The position numbers and the translations under genes were made by a program. From Hysterangium stoloniferum (Eukaryota > Basidiomycota > Agaricomycetes > Hysterangiales > Hysterangiaceae), in assembly GCA_015178975.1 (NCBI GenBank), contig WHVD01000114.1, positions 62,001 through 126,000 on the forward strand: 64,000 nt of DNA, in the 5' to 3' direction. This document shows, one piece after another, positions 45,764 through 59,922 of the stretch. How positions within the stretch are numbered: position 1 is the first letter of the stretch; each line of letters starts with the position of its first letter. The notes below the pieces were generated by a model. That model saw only the letters and a list, made by a program, of their open reading frames with translations. It had not been told where the DNA came from and searched no databases.

Positions 45764-46927
45764 TCATTGAGGATGCTGAGTTTCCGCCTGCCGCCCCGCA
45801 CTCCCGCACATATCTTCAATCATTTGCTCCTCCTGTCTTAATCGAGCTGCAGTGGCTTGTAAGATAAGTCGTCTCCGCTCTTCTCTCGATTCCGGTGCTG
45901 CTGGCGCAGCGGTCCCGCCTCCCAGAACATACGAACCTCCTATTATCCCCTGCGCCGTCGCTTCTAGCTCCGGCTCGTATGTTTCATCGAACCCACCTAA
46001 CGTGTGCGTACCCTGTGCGACCGATCGCTCGTATTCAGCGACTTCGCGGTTAAGCTGTGAGTTCAAGGTTTTGAACTATGCCAAACAGTTTCAAGTAAGT
46101 TTTTTAGAACACTCTGAACGTATAATGAAGAAGCTTACGTTGTCATCGTGATCTCCCCAAACACAGTGTGTTAATTCATGGCAAAGGACACGTCGAACTT
46201 CCTTGTAGTTGCGAAAACCGTCATAGACATCAGTACGCAACCGAAGCTTGATTATCTGCAAGAATTCCGTTAGAATGAACTTTGATTAACGTATTCAAAA
46301 GCTCACAGCTCCAGCGTTCTGGTTTAATCCTAGGAGGTGGGGATACTCGTGGGGAGCCAACTCGGTAAGTAAACCGATCGAAAACTGGTGCGTACGCATT
46401 ACATGTGCGATAGCGGGATCGTTCGAAAGTCTTTTGAGGATATCGAGGGCAGAATCCGGTGACGGTAAATGACGCAGAGGTTCCAGCTTGTGGAACCTAT
46501 AGTTTGCAGATGCTGAGGATGGCGATGCCGTAGTGCGTACCTAGCACTCAAAGTAAGATAAAGCATAAATCATCCACAAAACTTGCCCTACCTTAGTGGG
46601 TCCTCTCGCCGCTCGCTGTTTCATTATGTCGTCCTTTCGCTTCTTCTCGGCTTCCGTCGCTTTCAAACCGTCTACATCCTGCATTGTGCTTCCCAGAAGC
46701 ATGACCTTAGTCCCATCCTTCAGTCCCGCCTCTTCTACAGTATAGTCACTTGTGGCTGGTGTCTTTTTCCCTTTATAGAGCAGCTTTTGAAGTGATGGCG
46801 GCACAGACGTCAACTCATAAAGGTGCGCTTGGAGATTAGCAAACGTCTCCGAAGGGGATAAAGACAGAGAGTACTGATTTGTCTTGTGGGTTATAACCAA
46901 GGATATCGTACTCTCAGAGGAGGCCAT
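45764..46927 (-). CDS. UBL-WLM metalloprotease
   Basis: Four exons (46592-46927, 46307-46540, 46139-46255, 45764-46075), all phase 0, give 332 residues. The N-terminal ubiquitin-like domain covers about 4-76 (LQKLLYKGKKTP, GLKDGTKVMLLGS). The WLM domain begins about 113 and carries the zinc-protease signature HELTHCVWGDHD, with His216, Glu217, His220 and His226 as predicted zinc and catalytic residues. The C-terminal third is variable with a coiled-coil-like RREERRRLILQATAARL. The domain pair matches the fungal ubiquitin-metalloprotease fusion family (an S. pombe member exists), related to Wss1/Spartan proteases that clear DNA-protein crosslinks or SUMO conjugates. The exact substrate is unknown. 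The start MASSESTISL was preferred to a Met six codons earlier. Confidence 0.92.
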
Positions 46928-47653
46928 GGAGGTAGGAATCAACAAGAAACTTGAACTGAGAAATTACTAATTAGGACGCTGACGCGGTATCTTTATCACG
47001 TGACTCAATATGCGATCAATCTCTTGATCTTATCTTCATTACAATAATAACCGGAATCAACGTGGGTTTCAAATGCTCAATGCCATTATTCCACTTCACC
47101 ACACAGGCTTTAGAAAGCTTGTGGTGCGCATGATGCAACAGGAGGTGGTGGTGAAACAAGCGTTTACATTTAGGCTAAACCAGTCAGCAACTGCGTAGAA
47201 AATGAGTTAGCTGTTACTCTCAGTTGCTGGGGGGCGCTGGCAAATAAATTGTGAAATTTCTAGCTTGAACGATACATCCGAAAATCAAGAGAATGACTTC
47301 AAAGAAAAACAAATCGTTCAGCAGCAGGCAATACACTTACTTTGGGCGATGCTCACTATATCACCGCACCTGCTTTGGTGTTTTGATGCTAGGCACGTCG
47401 TATACCTTGTCTCATCAAAATGTGAAGCTTGAAGCTTAGAAACGTAGTGAGCGTACGCGTTGATCTACATTAATTGTTGCTGTGTTGCGGGGGATTCGAG
47501 CATCTGTCTGTCAATAGTATTCCCACAAGGCAAACACTATGCTCAAAAACAACTTTTGTAAAAGCCGAGTTCGGGTTTTATATACAATCTAGGATCCTCT
47601 ACTTTGGAGCACAAGAAAATTAACGTAAACCATGTCGTGAGTTCGACGAAGTA
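46928..47653. other. Intergenic DNA, no gene seen
   Basis: 726 bases lie between the start of the WLM gene and the end of ARG7, both minus. It should hold the WLM gene promoter. Nothing else was recognised. Confidence 0.55.
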
Positions 47654-49176
47654 TTAACTTCGATACGATCCGTTAATTGTCACGTATTCCTGCAAAAAGT
47701 GAGATGGAGAAGCGGTCATATTTTCTAAACACTCACGTGGCTGAAATCGCAAGTCCAGTACTGTGCTTGTTCACTTCCCATTCCAAGTTCGATCGATATT
47801 TCAACGTCTTCTTCTTGAATAATGGTCTTAGCCCTAGCTTCATCCAAAGGCTGAGGTTCACCGTTGATCAACAAGTCGAGGGCCGCTGAGCCATCCAGAG
47901 GAAGGAAAGCGACGGATACACGATTGGGATCAATCGGCGCCGAGAGGGGGACACGACCGAGAGCAGCCAGTATTCTGCCCCAGCTAAAAACAATTATTTA
48001 ACAAATGAGTATGTAATGTAATCAACGGATTTACTTAGCGTCCTCTCCAAATAGTGCGGTTTTGACGAGAGCTGATGTTGATATGGTCGATGCGACGCGG
48101 TGTGCATCGGCATATGAAGCAGCCCCCTTGCAGTGCCAGTTTAATCAAGGTGGTAACCTCAAATAGGGAGAGCCTACCATGACCGAAACGGTTACAAACT
48201 TCGTTGCGCCTTCTCCATCCCGTACAACAAGTTGCGCCAGCTCAATAGCGAACTTGGTAAGTTCTGTCCTGAACCTTTCAAATTCTGCCGGGGTCTTCTG
48301 CTCGTCAATCTCGACACCCCCCGCTTCGCCATTAGCCAGTACAATAATCGTGTCATTGGTGCTCATGTCTCCATCGACACTGATGGAGTTGAAGCTTCGG
48401 TCAACGGCGTACGTGAGTGCGTTTTGCAGACTGGCCGGCGTAACTTTAGCATCCGTTGCAATGAGGCCGAGTAGTGTGGCGTGCAAGGGCAATGTCGCGG
48501 GTGCTGGTCCCATGTTGGGATGGATCATTCCAGCTCCCTTGTCAATACCGACTAGACGGATACGGGTTGAACCTCCCAAGTCCACTGTGCGGGCACGGAT
48601 TTTGGGAAACGTATCCGTCGTCATGAATGCTTGGGCTAAACGATCCCAATGTTCGGGGGTCGATCCGAGGGACGAACCTCCCGATTTGATACCTGTAAGA
48701 ATGCGGGAGATGGGTAGATTTTGACCAATGACACCCGTCGACAGGACGAGCGTGCTGGGCTGCGTAGACTCTTCTAGAAGCGCATCAGTTGCAGTACACA
48801 TTGCCCATGCATCAGCAAGGCCCTGTTTGCCTGTTACTGCATTGGCACATCCGCTGTTCACGACGATGGCACGCGCTCTGCCTTCGGACTTCTCAAGCAC
48901 GTCAGCACTGACTGTTACAGGAGCCGCCTTGAATGCATTGCGCGTGAAGCACGCTGCGCTGGATGTCTGCCCTGGTGGTGCTGTAGAAAGGACAATACCG
49001 AGGTCTAGCACATCTGCTTTCTTTTTGATCCCACAATGCACGCCAGTCGCCACAAAGCCTTTGGGAAGATTTTGAGCATCAATTGGGAGTACATGACGGG
49101 TTTTTGATGCAATATTGGATGCCTGACGATTCCACCGACTCATACTGAGCCTGCTAAGGGCTTGAGGGAGGCGCAT
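47654..49176 (-). CDS. ARG7: Ornithine acetyltransferase / glutamate N-acetyltransferase (ArgJ)
   Basis: Four exons (48178-49176, 48035-48126, 47737-47983, 47654-47689) give 457 residues, the family length. The basic N-terminus (RLPQALSRLSMSRWNRQ) fits a mitochondrial presequence. Motifs are GVHCGIKKKADVLDLG, VVNSGCANAVTGKQG, STGVIGQNLPI, GIDKGAGMIHPNM and the autocleavage site in PLHATLLGLIATDA, where Thr would become the N-terminal nucleophile of the beta chain. Downstream are SVDGDMSTNDT, ALFGEDANWGR and the C-terminal YWTCDFSHEYVTINGSYR; the last 36-nt exon supplies that end. It recycles the acetyl group from acetylornithine to glutamate in the mitochondrial arginine pathway, and often also makes acetylglutamate from acetyl-CoA. 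Confidence 0.96.
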
Positions 49177-49651
49177 GGGTCAGGACTATTATGACTCGAC
49201 TGAAAGGCCCGGGATATGAGCCGAATTAATACAGTACGCTAAGTGCTGGCACCAACTAAGTCCGCAGCATGCTTTACTTGAATGGAGAAGACTTCTTTGT
49301 GACATGGTGAAATATGGCAGGAAGATCAAGGAAATGTTATATTGGGAATGGTATCAATCATGTATCCAATGAACACGCTCCGGACTAGTAAATAGCCAAC
49401 TACAATCCAGAAAAAAAAGTGTGTATAAAGAAGTTTTTGTTGAACCCATCGCTCCGTTACTCAGAATAAATCGACGAGATGATATCCGAGTGCAGCTCTG
49501 AGAAGACTGCATCGATGGTAGGTTTTGAAGAAAGAAGGAAAAAAAAACACAACTCCGCTTTGGGGAAAGCAACAGCCGCCTTGCTGAGTCAGCACCAGTC
49601 ACAAGCCTTCCTCACTTTTCAAAACTTTCGACGACATCAAGACCGACGGTG
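49177..49651. promoter_or_regulatory. Divergent promoter region, ARG7 / RPL33
   Basis: 475 bases lie between divergent start codons. The 60 bases before the ribosomal protein gene contain pyrimidine-rich CTTCCTCACTTTTC, a common context for ribosomal-protein transcription starts. No other gene is present. Confidence 0.5.
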
Positions 49652-50258
49652 ATGGGCTCAACACGGTGAGTTCACTCTGGGTTCATGACATATGAAGGGA
49701 TGTTTCTAGTCAAAATCAGTCTAAAATCTTGCCGGATTGTGATGGATGCGTCATGAGCAGCTTGGATGACACGGTGACTAACTATGTTATTCTAGGCTTT
49801 ACAGCAAGGGACGTGTCCTTGGACACAAGCGTGGCAAACGCAACACTCGCCCCAACACCTCGCTCATTCAAATCGAGGGTGTATCCAACAAGGAGGAGGC
49901 GCAGTTCTACTTGGGCAAGGTACGTCACAGCAGCAGCTTGTGCAAGTAGAGTGCTAATCCTCGTTGCTCAGCGGATCGCATATGTATACAGGGCTAAGAA
50001 GGAGGTGCACGGCACAAAAGTCCGGGTGATCTGGGGGTATGTATTGACTCGCTGTGTCTTTTCGGCGATGGTCTCATCTGTTCGCTCTAGACGCGTTACA
50101 CGTCCACATGGAAATTCGGGCGTTGTCAAGTCAAAATTCAGGTCGAACTTGCCCCCAATGTGCTTCGGAGCTTCAGTCCGTGTCGTGAGTAAAATGGCCT
50201 AGCCTTCGACTATATTCAGCTGACGAGAACATAGATGCTTTACCCGTCGAACATCTAA
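49652..50258 (+). CDS. RPL33: 60S ribosomal protein eL33 (L35Ae)
   Basis: Five exons (49652-49665, 49796-49919, 49972-50036, 50091-50184, 50235-50258) give 106 residues, exactly the family size. Motifs are [53 protein letters not shown] and [16 protein letters not shown]. The end MLYPSNI comes from a 24-nt last exon; without that splice the frame would run to a stop through VSKMA, losing the conserved end. The first exon is only 14 nt. Introns in the first codons are typical of ribosomal protein genes. It is a structural protein of the large cytosolic subunit near the E site. Confidence 0.96.
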
Positions 50259-50501
50259 AAATTTGCATGTCTTCCGCACTTTGTTTCCATCTCTTATTGC
50301 ATTTAAGCCATGAATTATGCAACATGCGTTTAAATGCAGTCTTTGGCGTCGAGTAAACGTCACTATAATGACGCATTTCATACGTCTGTAAGGAATATAT
50401 CTGAGAAGCGTGTTTTGTTCAATGCCGTTATCTGAAACGATGACAATAATGCTCGTAAATCAAGGGCACGTAATATACAGCTTATGAGCAGAGTATGATG
50501 G

Positions 50502-51074
50502 TCATCCCATCTCAACCTCTTTTGCCGTCTGTGATATTGACGATGGCTTTTTCTTTTCCCGTCCCAATCCTGCTGCCCGCTCTCCCTCTTCTATTGTGTA
50601 GGCTGGTTCTTTGAGTGCTTTGCACCGCCGCTTGTGAACCTTGCTCTTCCAATGTGATTGTAGCGCATGATCCGACTCATAATATCTAGTAACAATATTA
50701 GCTGTGTACATCGCTGTCCATGGTTGCTGATAGTCGTACTTTGCACACTCCACGCAGTAATGCTGGGCAAGACCTGGTTTTTCAAAGTCGAGCGGTTGCG
50801 ATTCTAATTTCTCCCGATTCTTCCTAAACGCAGATACGAGCGACAGAGAGTGATATGCATAAAAGTCAGTCAGACCATTTACACATTATTCATGTAGCAC
50901 TCACGGGTCCAAGTCAATCAACTGGATCTGGTCCAAGTCTCGTGTACGAGCCTATGCAAAGAGAGAAATGAGGATAGGGCAGATATCAGACTATTTGGCA
51001 CTGACGCGAGTCCGAGCAGCACGGTGTACATCTCGCTGTGCCTTGTGTACTCTCGAGCGACGTAAACGACCCAT
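50502..51074 (-). CDS. BUD20: Bud20-type C2H2 zinc-finger ribosome export factor
   Basis: Four exons (51006-51074, 50905-50951, 50740-50823, 50685-50502 region) give 127 residues. The start MGRLRRSRVHKAQRDVHR matches the family. A zinc finger follows in YCVECAKYYESDHALQSHWK, with the last ligand in KVHKRR. The 54-nt intron within the finger (50686-50739) has no in-frame stop, so an unspliced transcript would still be open, but splicing restores the C-x2-C to H spacing. Known role: a shuttling factor bound to late pre-60S particles that supports nuclear export. The gene is divergent from RNH203, 105 bases away. Confidence 0.93.
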
Positions 51075-51179
51075 GTCTTCAAGTAGCTCTCGGTGATTGC
51101 AAAGAAAAATGAGGATGACTAAGCATGTTGTCTCACACACAAGCCCCCACAACGCGTCCACAAGTCACACAGATATACC

Positions 51180-51767
51180 ATGTCTCCTGAAACCACCGTG
51201 CTGAAAGCATCGTTGACACCACTCCCCACTGTCGAACCACATCTCATGCCTTTTCACATTCAACATGACGGATCCGCGCCTCTCTCCACATACTTCATTG
51301 TCAAGCCAGAGCACGCCAACTCTGACGTGGTAGAGGGTGCTTCAACTGTTGCACGACGTTTGAAAGCACGCTTCTGTTCGTCTTTTCGCGGACGGAAGAT
51401 GAAAGGCCTGACAGTGGACTTACCTGAGGGCTATATTGGTGTTATCGTTGCACCTGAGGATGACGGGAAAGAAGTTAAGCGGCCTCGCGAGTCCCCGGTA
51501 AAGAAAGGTCGTAAGGGAAATCGACGTTCGACCCGTCGGAAAGCAGGTGAAGACGAGGACGATGATATGCATAATACCGACATCCCCGAGGAAGAACCGG
51601 ATGCGGCGTCAATTAAAACATTAACACTATCAGGGAAATTCACGTCGTTTACCCTGTGGAATGCAGATGCAGACGTTGACGAGGGTCGCGATGAATATCT
51701 CCGATCTCTCTCAGAATACCAATGTTTAATGGCGGAGGCGCGTAGTGTGGTATATTCATCTGTGTAA
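51180..51767 (+). CDS. RNH203: Ribonuclease H2 subunit C
   Basis: A single exon of 195 residues starts ATGTCTCCTGAAACC. Motifs LMPFHIQHDGSAPLSTYF, CSSFRGRKMKGLTVDLPEGY and GVIVAPE are the conserved core of RNase H2C. An acidic-basic linker (about 98-135) separates the C-terminal strand block FTSFTLWNADADVDEG. The protein is a non-catalytic subunit that, with subunits A and B, removes ribonucleotides from DNA and RNA from R-loops. Being intronless is unusual for this window. It shares a very short divergent promoter with BUD20. Confidence 0.88.
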   Translation: MSPETTVLKASLTPLPTVEPHLMPFHIQHDGSAPLSTYFIVKPEHANSDVVEGASTVARRLKARFCSSFRGRKMKGLTVDLPEGYIGVIVAPEDDGKEVKRPRESPVKKGRKGNRRSTRRKAGEDEDDDMHNTDIPEEEPDAASIKTLTLSGKFTSFTLWNADADVDEGRDEYLRSLSEYQCLMAEARSVVYSSV

Positions 51768-51870
51768 AGCTGATCTTCTCAAACATAGATCCACCAATCT
51801 GATACATAGACATTACTACATCATGTGTATACTTAAGGAAACAGACTCATAGAACTTCCTAGGTTGTGTA

Positions 51871-54567
<2,697 letters not shown>

Positions 54568-55716
54568 TGGATTGATAGACAGAACGAGGTGGATAGAACT
54601 AGAGAAGAGCTAGTTTGTGCTCACTATTTGAACATCCCGTATCGTCCCTTTCTGGACGCCGGAGCTCACGGGGTCACAAGAGGTTACATCATGAGAACTC
54701 TATTACTATGTCAAGACGAGGCCCTGGCTATATTCCTGGCTTTCCTCAGATGGTCTGATACGAGCAATGTACGATCTATTTGCCCTATCTGGGGGATATG
54801 CCCCGACAAGCTTCGACAGGGTATGGTTCGTCAAGCGAGAAGCGAGTGCAGTCTTGTATTGCAGCCAAGACCCGACTTCAAGCCTATAATTACAGTACAA
54901 CAATTTTTTTTGCGGAAAGTTAGCCGATATCTAAGCCCCCCATTATTAACTGGTTCTTGTCAGGACAGGCCACAAGGAGGATATTTATGCACACTGTGCC
55001 GGAGCAGAGACTCGCCGAGATCCCTGTGGCGTGCATTACAAAACGACTATTAGGGGTAGACAACAAGATATAAATAGAAACCCTAAAAATCAAATCCATG
55101 AAAAAAATTTATACATTATTGAAAACCACGGCTATCAATGCAGTTCAAACGATCCTCTTATTTTCCTTATATGAGCCTCATGATCAGTAAATTAATTAAC
55201 AGCAGTAAATATCTGAGAAATGCGGGTAATTTGATCGTCTTGGCATCACAGCGTCGTTGTGACACCCCAGCAACAACTACCTAGGTATAAAGTATTAGCC
55301 GGCCGTGATGCCGTTCATTTAGAACGCCACCAAATGTGCAGTGGCTGTGTAATGCGAAATTGTGATTTCCAATTAGCGGAGGTATCTTCTTCTTCAGAAA
55401 TTGGGCGCCCCGTCGCCACGTGACTTTATATCCACCCAATTTTGCCCAATCAAAAATTTTCCTTACTAAAAGGATCATTTTTTACCAGAGAGATAAGGAA
55501 AGGGGCCGGGATTGACCTTTTGTGTAGATGAACGGCACCATATGTAATGTGTATTGTGTAAAGCATTTTTTTAAATTTGTATCTCGCTCAACTAATGACA
55601 CTAGAACCTCGTTATATACTATGCCCTCCTCGTTAATATCCACAAACACCGCCCGCCAACATGCCAGATGGACGATTATCCTCTTCTGTCCTATAACAGT
55701 GGATCTTTAATTATCT
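54568..55716. other. Intergenic DNA, no gene seen
   Basis: This contains the promoter of the monooxygenase gene and the 3' end of APN2. A long plus-strand frame (54328-55053) overlaps the monooxygenase exons and is a shadow. No RNA gene was recognised. Confidence 0.5.
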
Positions 55717-57810
55717 TTAGTGGTTATCGCCATTCTTGACCGCACTGCCCCACTTGAAAAAATTGCATCGATACTGGACGTCGACCTCTTCTCTGAGTCG
55801 TTCTTTTTTTCCTTTATCGTAACCCGGGCCTACAGGACTGAAAAGAAACTGAAGCACCGCATCAAGTCATCTAATAACAAGCTTACCGAGCACAAATAAA
55901 AAAAGTCTTTCCTTTATTTGGACCAGCCTTGTTAACTGTAAATTCCTTGCACGGTTCCCCGTGAACCTTACATTTCGGGGGCTGTCGCGGTGCAAAAAGT
56001 TGATTCCAAACAGCCTTATTATTCTGTGACGACGATGCCCGACTGTCCTCAGATTCGGCCGTAACCAGAGACATTGCAAATTTATGATCTGCCTCAATCT
56101 GCCGCCAAGGGTCATCTAAGGATGATACTTGCTCCCTGTCGCCTTCATTATCCAAATTGCTGACTGACTGATCAGATTGTGATTGGCATGGCGTTGAATC
56201 GGAAGATGGGGCAGCTGCGCCTCTTCCCTTGCTAAAGAATGAAGAAATCTTCGCCTGTCCCGCTTTGAGTTTCTGTTTCTTTTTCTTGGGGCCCGATTCA
56301 TCGTCACCCGTCCATTTCGACTTCTTCGTTGTATTGGAATCACCCTGTGAAGAAGTGGATATCAAAGGCTTTGAAAGATCCGAGTCCATAATGTCCATTA
56401 TCGGTGTATCAATATGCGGCGATTCAGCCCCGGTTGTAGCAACAGTTTCCGCTTTAGCATCATGAGAAGGATTTGGCGGTCCTGACAGACATGATGACGG
56501 GGACTCTTCGGAAGCTGTCATTGAAGTCTTTCTCTGTATCTGTGTCTTGGTCAAAAAAAAAGTCGACAGAAGTCGTTGTTTAAATTCGTCCCAGTGGCTG
56601 GCAGATATTCTTGGAGATTGCAGTGCTGATTGTGTGAATTCCATTGCGTCCTGAATTTTCAAAGTTTCCCCTGAATCGAGTTGGATCTCATCATGTAAAT
56701 CAATGTATACCGGACAGTGATCAGACCCTTTGATTGATGGTTGAATGTCTCCATGCTTGAACCAAGGGATCAAACCTTTTGTAAGGAGAATATAGTCCAC
56801 GCGAGTGCCATAGTTCGATTCGCGAGCAGATATCATGGTGTTCCAGCCTAGATGCTATAAGGTCTTCCGCACAAAAACTCGGTTGCAAGGTTAGACATAC
56901 AAGTATACATCCCTTTCCGATCCGGCCACTCATCTCGAATGACATCCATCATGGGACCCAAAGGCACCAACCAATTCCTCAGCCATGCACGAGGCGGGCG
57001 ACCCCAAAAATCCGCTTGCTGGCTTGGTAAATTGCCGTCACAGTGATCAATGGGTGCAGCAGTAACATTGATATCTCCAATAACAATGACCTCCCGACCT
57101 TCGTCGTGTATCAACCTTCTTACTCGCTCTTGGAGCAACAGATGAAAGTTCATTTTATATGGCAGACGAGTCTCGGATGTCTCGGCGGGGCAATAAACAT
57201 TGATGAGGACGAAAAGCCGAAAGTCGAGGACAAGAGCCCGTCCCTCCATATCAAGCTCGGTGAGATCAGACGGGACAGTGCCATCTTCGTTAGCAAATAA
57301 ATCGATATCATGTACTTGCGGATACGTTGTGGATATACGTTCTGACGGGCTAAATGGTGTCTTAGGCTGCAGCTTTCCAGTAAGTCCTTCTTCTGCTTTC
57401 GAAGGTGCGACCGTTTCTCTTTTCGTATACACAGCCACCCCGCTATAGCCACCCTTCATTGCCGGAAACGAAAAGAACGAATCGTATTGACTTGTAACTG
57501 CAAATGTTTGTTGAAGAGATGAACGCTGTATTTTCATCTCTGAAGCCTGAATTAGCGAACACGATGGGACGGCGTTTGATTCAATTGTAACCTTGAAAAC
57601 AGACGATATCTGCCTTTAGTTCGTCTAAAATCTTGTCCCCCGTTTTCAGGGAATTCCATCTATAATCATAAATCCCGAGGAATCATACAAAGTACATCTA
57701 CTTACGGGTGATATTGTGGCAACGTTCGGATTCCATTCTTAATTAAGATAAGCGTTTCTCCTGAATTGGCAAACAGGTAAGCTCACAATATTCCATGTCA
57801 GTATTCTCAT
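55717..57810 (-). CDS. APN2: AP endonuclease 2 (class II, with PCNA motif and zf-GRF)
   Basis: Six exons (57787-57810, 57706-57737, 57592-57659, 56901-57539, 55887-56847, 55717-55837) give 614 residues. The EEP nuclease domain shows WNINGIRTLP (Asn), ADIVCFQEMK (metal Glu), VIGDINVTAAPIDHCD, ESNYGTRVDYIL and KGSDHCPVYIDL (catalytic Asp-His). A long disordered linker follows. It ends with the PIP-box-like QAKISSFF and the C-terminal zf-GRF, KCKVHGEPCKEF...FFICARPVGPGYDKG...YRCNFFKW, whose last part lies in exon 6; the acceptor choice is fixed by RPVGPGYDKG. Known role: nuclear abasic-site endonuclease and 3'-phosphodiesterase in base excision repair. The start MRILTWNI encodes the conserved first strand. 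Confidence 0.95.
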
Positions 57811-59757
57811 GGGGACGGGTAGTTTTATTCGAAGACGTGTTTACGATGCGTTTGAAATGTAGTAATGACGTCAAAACAAACCACGCCCGCTTGAAAACGA
57901 CAAACAAAGGCGAGTAGTCAAGGGCGTTGAGCGCAGTAATGGCGTTCCGATAAATACGGCTTCAAAACAAACCAGGCTCGCTTGAAAACGACAAACAAAG
58001 ACAAGTAGTCAAAGGTCCGTGAGCCTATCTAAGGCTGAATTCTTCGGAGTTTGAAACCGAGCAAACACTAAAGTAAACACTTAGACACGCCCCAAATTTA
58101 ATGACTGCTTGACATTATTTTAACGAGGAAAGTGCTTAATTACGTGGGATATGACTGTCAGGAGATCAACTTGAGTCCAATTATTAGTCTGCACTACCAG
58201 TATCAGTTACATACTAGCTTTGACACCGTTTAATTCCACAGTACGCCTTGCTTTGCTTGTTGTCGATTTAACAATTATATTGCTAATGGTCTTTGGCGAG
58301 TCAAATTCCCTTTTTAGATAAAAATGGGGGACAAAAGGAAGGAATACAGCGACTTCGTATTCGCAGATACTTCAGCATTTTCTCATGGAAAGGTAAGCGA
58401 TGATAAATTTAAAAAAATAATTCATTCTGTGATTTTTTTTTTCATCAAAAGGAAGTCATACTGAGAGAGGTCGCAAATTGTGGAGTCAGTTTCCTGGGTC
58501 CAAGTGATTGGATCTCTGGGTCTAACCCATTATCCCGGGCTTTGGACGTGTCCAGCAAGATACAAACGAAAAAACCTTAATTATGACAGCAACGCTTAAA
58601 GCACAGAGCTCTGCGACGAGCTCAAGGAAGACCCACACGATATGTGTACGTGAATGGACACTTCAAGAGACCCTAAGGAGACTGGCGCAAGTCAATAAAC
58701 CTGAAGATAGAAGTGGGCCCTGAGCATTTATAGATGCTAGCTGATCCGACGCTGGTTAGACCTGTGTAAAAAGATAGTTCTAAACTGCGGGTGATTTGTC
58801 TTGTAAGAAAGCATGGCACACTCCAAAAAATATAAAGTCTTCCACCAAATCAAGACCATCACACACGGGCTCTCTGATTTAGTACGACATTACTCTCGCT
58901 CTCGATAAATCAGGTTCCCAGATGGTAGGTGATATTCTAACCGCAACAAAATGAGTTTTCGTCCACCTCTTTCCAGGCGATGAAGTGCCCTCGGCAACCA
59001 GAACACTCCTATTTGGTCTCTACGTTTGACCTTAGTTACTGCCGTTCCACAGGTAAATAGTATGCTGTAAAGACCGATCCATCCTTTGAGTAGTCAGTCT
59101 TGATTATAATGGTGCAGTGGAACGGAGACGTCAGATAATATTGCCACCTGTTTGGCCAAACTCCGTCGCCTTCTGCACTTCAAGTGGAATAAAAGACCGC
59201 GATGACCTCCGTGACCTCAAGCTAGCTCAAAAAGCCCAGATAAATCAGGTATACTCACCAGTCTATCGGGAGTACGTGGGTATCGTCCCCACTCAAGGAA
59301 GCGAATGCAAATTGGTCCCTGAATATAAAATTTCTTTCAAAATCGAACAAGTTTTTTTATCCATGTTCTATTCTGGCAATTTTTTCTTCACCGCCGCCTG
59401 CATATAAAGCTATCCATGACAGATAGGACGACTCTTGAGATTTTTTAATGCGGAATTCGGACACCAGCCATTCATGTAGCGGTTGTGAGCTGTTTATGAA
59501 ACTATCTGCCAGTTGGAAGGTGCAAACGGACTATTCCTTGGCTACCGCTGTCCTGGACGTGTCAACAAGTGGGAAACCTTAGACAAGCCCGATGAGACCG
59601 AGTGACAACAATGGAGGCTAATAGAAGTAGAGGCGGGCCACCGGAGGGTAGTAGGATAAGGAAGCATGCCAGTACGCATCTTTGTTTTATTCTTCCGAGC
59701 TATTTGAAAGCACGGTGAATTATCATAGTTCTGTTCGGATCTATTGAAGTCTTCACG
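57811..59757. other. 1.9-kb intergenic region with a diverged repeat and a doubtful small gene
   Basis: TCAAAACAAACCACGCCCGC at about 57871 and TCAAAACAAACCAGGCTCGC at about 57961 start two copies of a roughly 55-base stretch, 90 bases apart. A candidate two-exon gene lies at 58324-58580. A 96-codon plus frame (59117-59407) is unrecognised and unsupported. The rest holds nothing recognisable. Confidence 0.45.
58324..58580 (+). CDS. Possible small two-exon gene, unrecognised
   Basis: ATGGGGGACAAAAGG opens a 23-codon exon (58324-58392) followed by GTAAGC...CAAAAG (58393-58451) and a 43-codon exon (58452-58580). This gives 65 residues from MGDKRKEYSDFVF to DVSSKIQTKKP and a stop. The intron has good ends and a T-rich tract. 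A related C-terminal string, AVLDVSTSGKP followed by a stop, occurs at about 59546-59581, which hints at a duplicated or longer gene. There is no family match and no promoter evidence. Chance is a real alternative. Confidence 0.25.
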
Positions 59758-59922
59758 ATGGCTTGCCGTCAACGGGTATGGCAGGGATTCTCAACGAATA
59801 TCAACACCTTCCGCCTTGTCACTAGCAGTTTCAACTCCGCCAGGCTCCAGCAGGCGCAGGTTCTCGACTTCGGTGTCAACTTCTAGCGGCCGTACTCCCT
59901 GAAAAAAGTTTTTGAGTATCGC

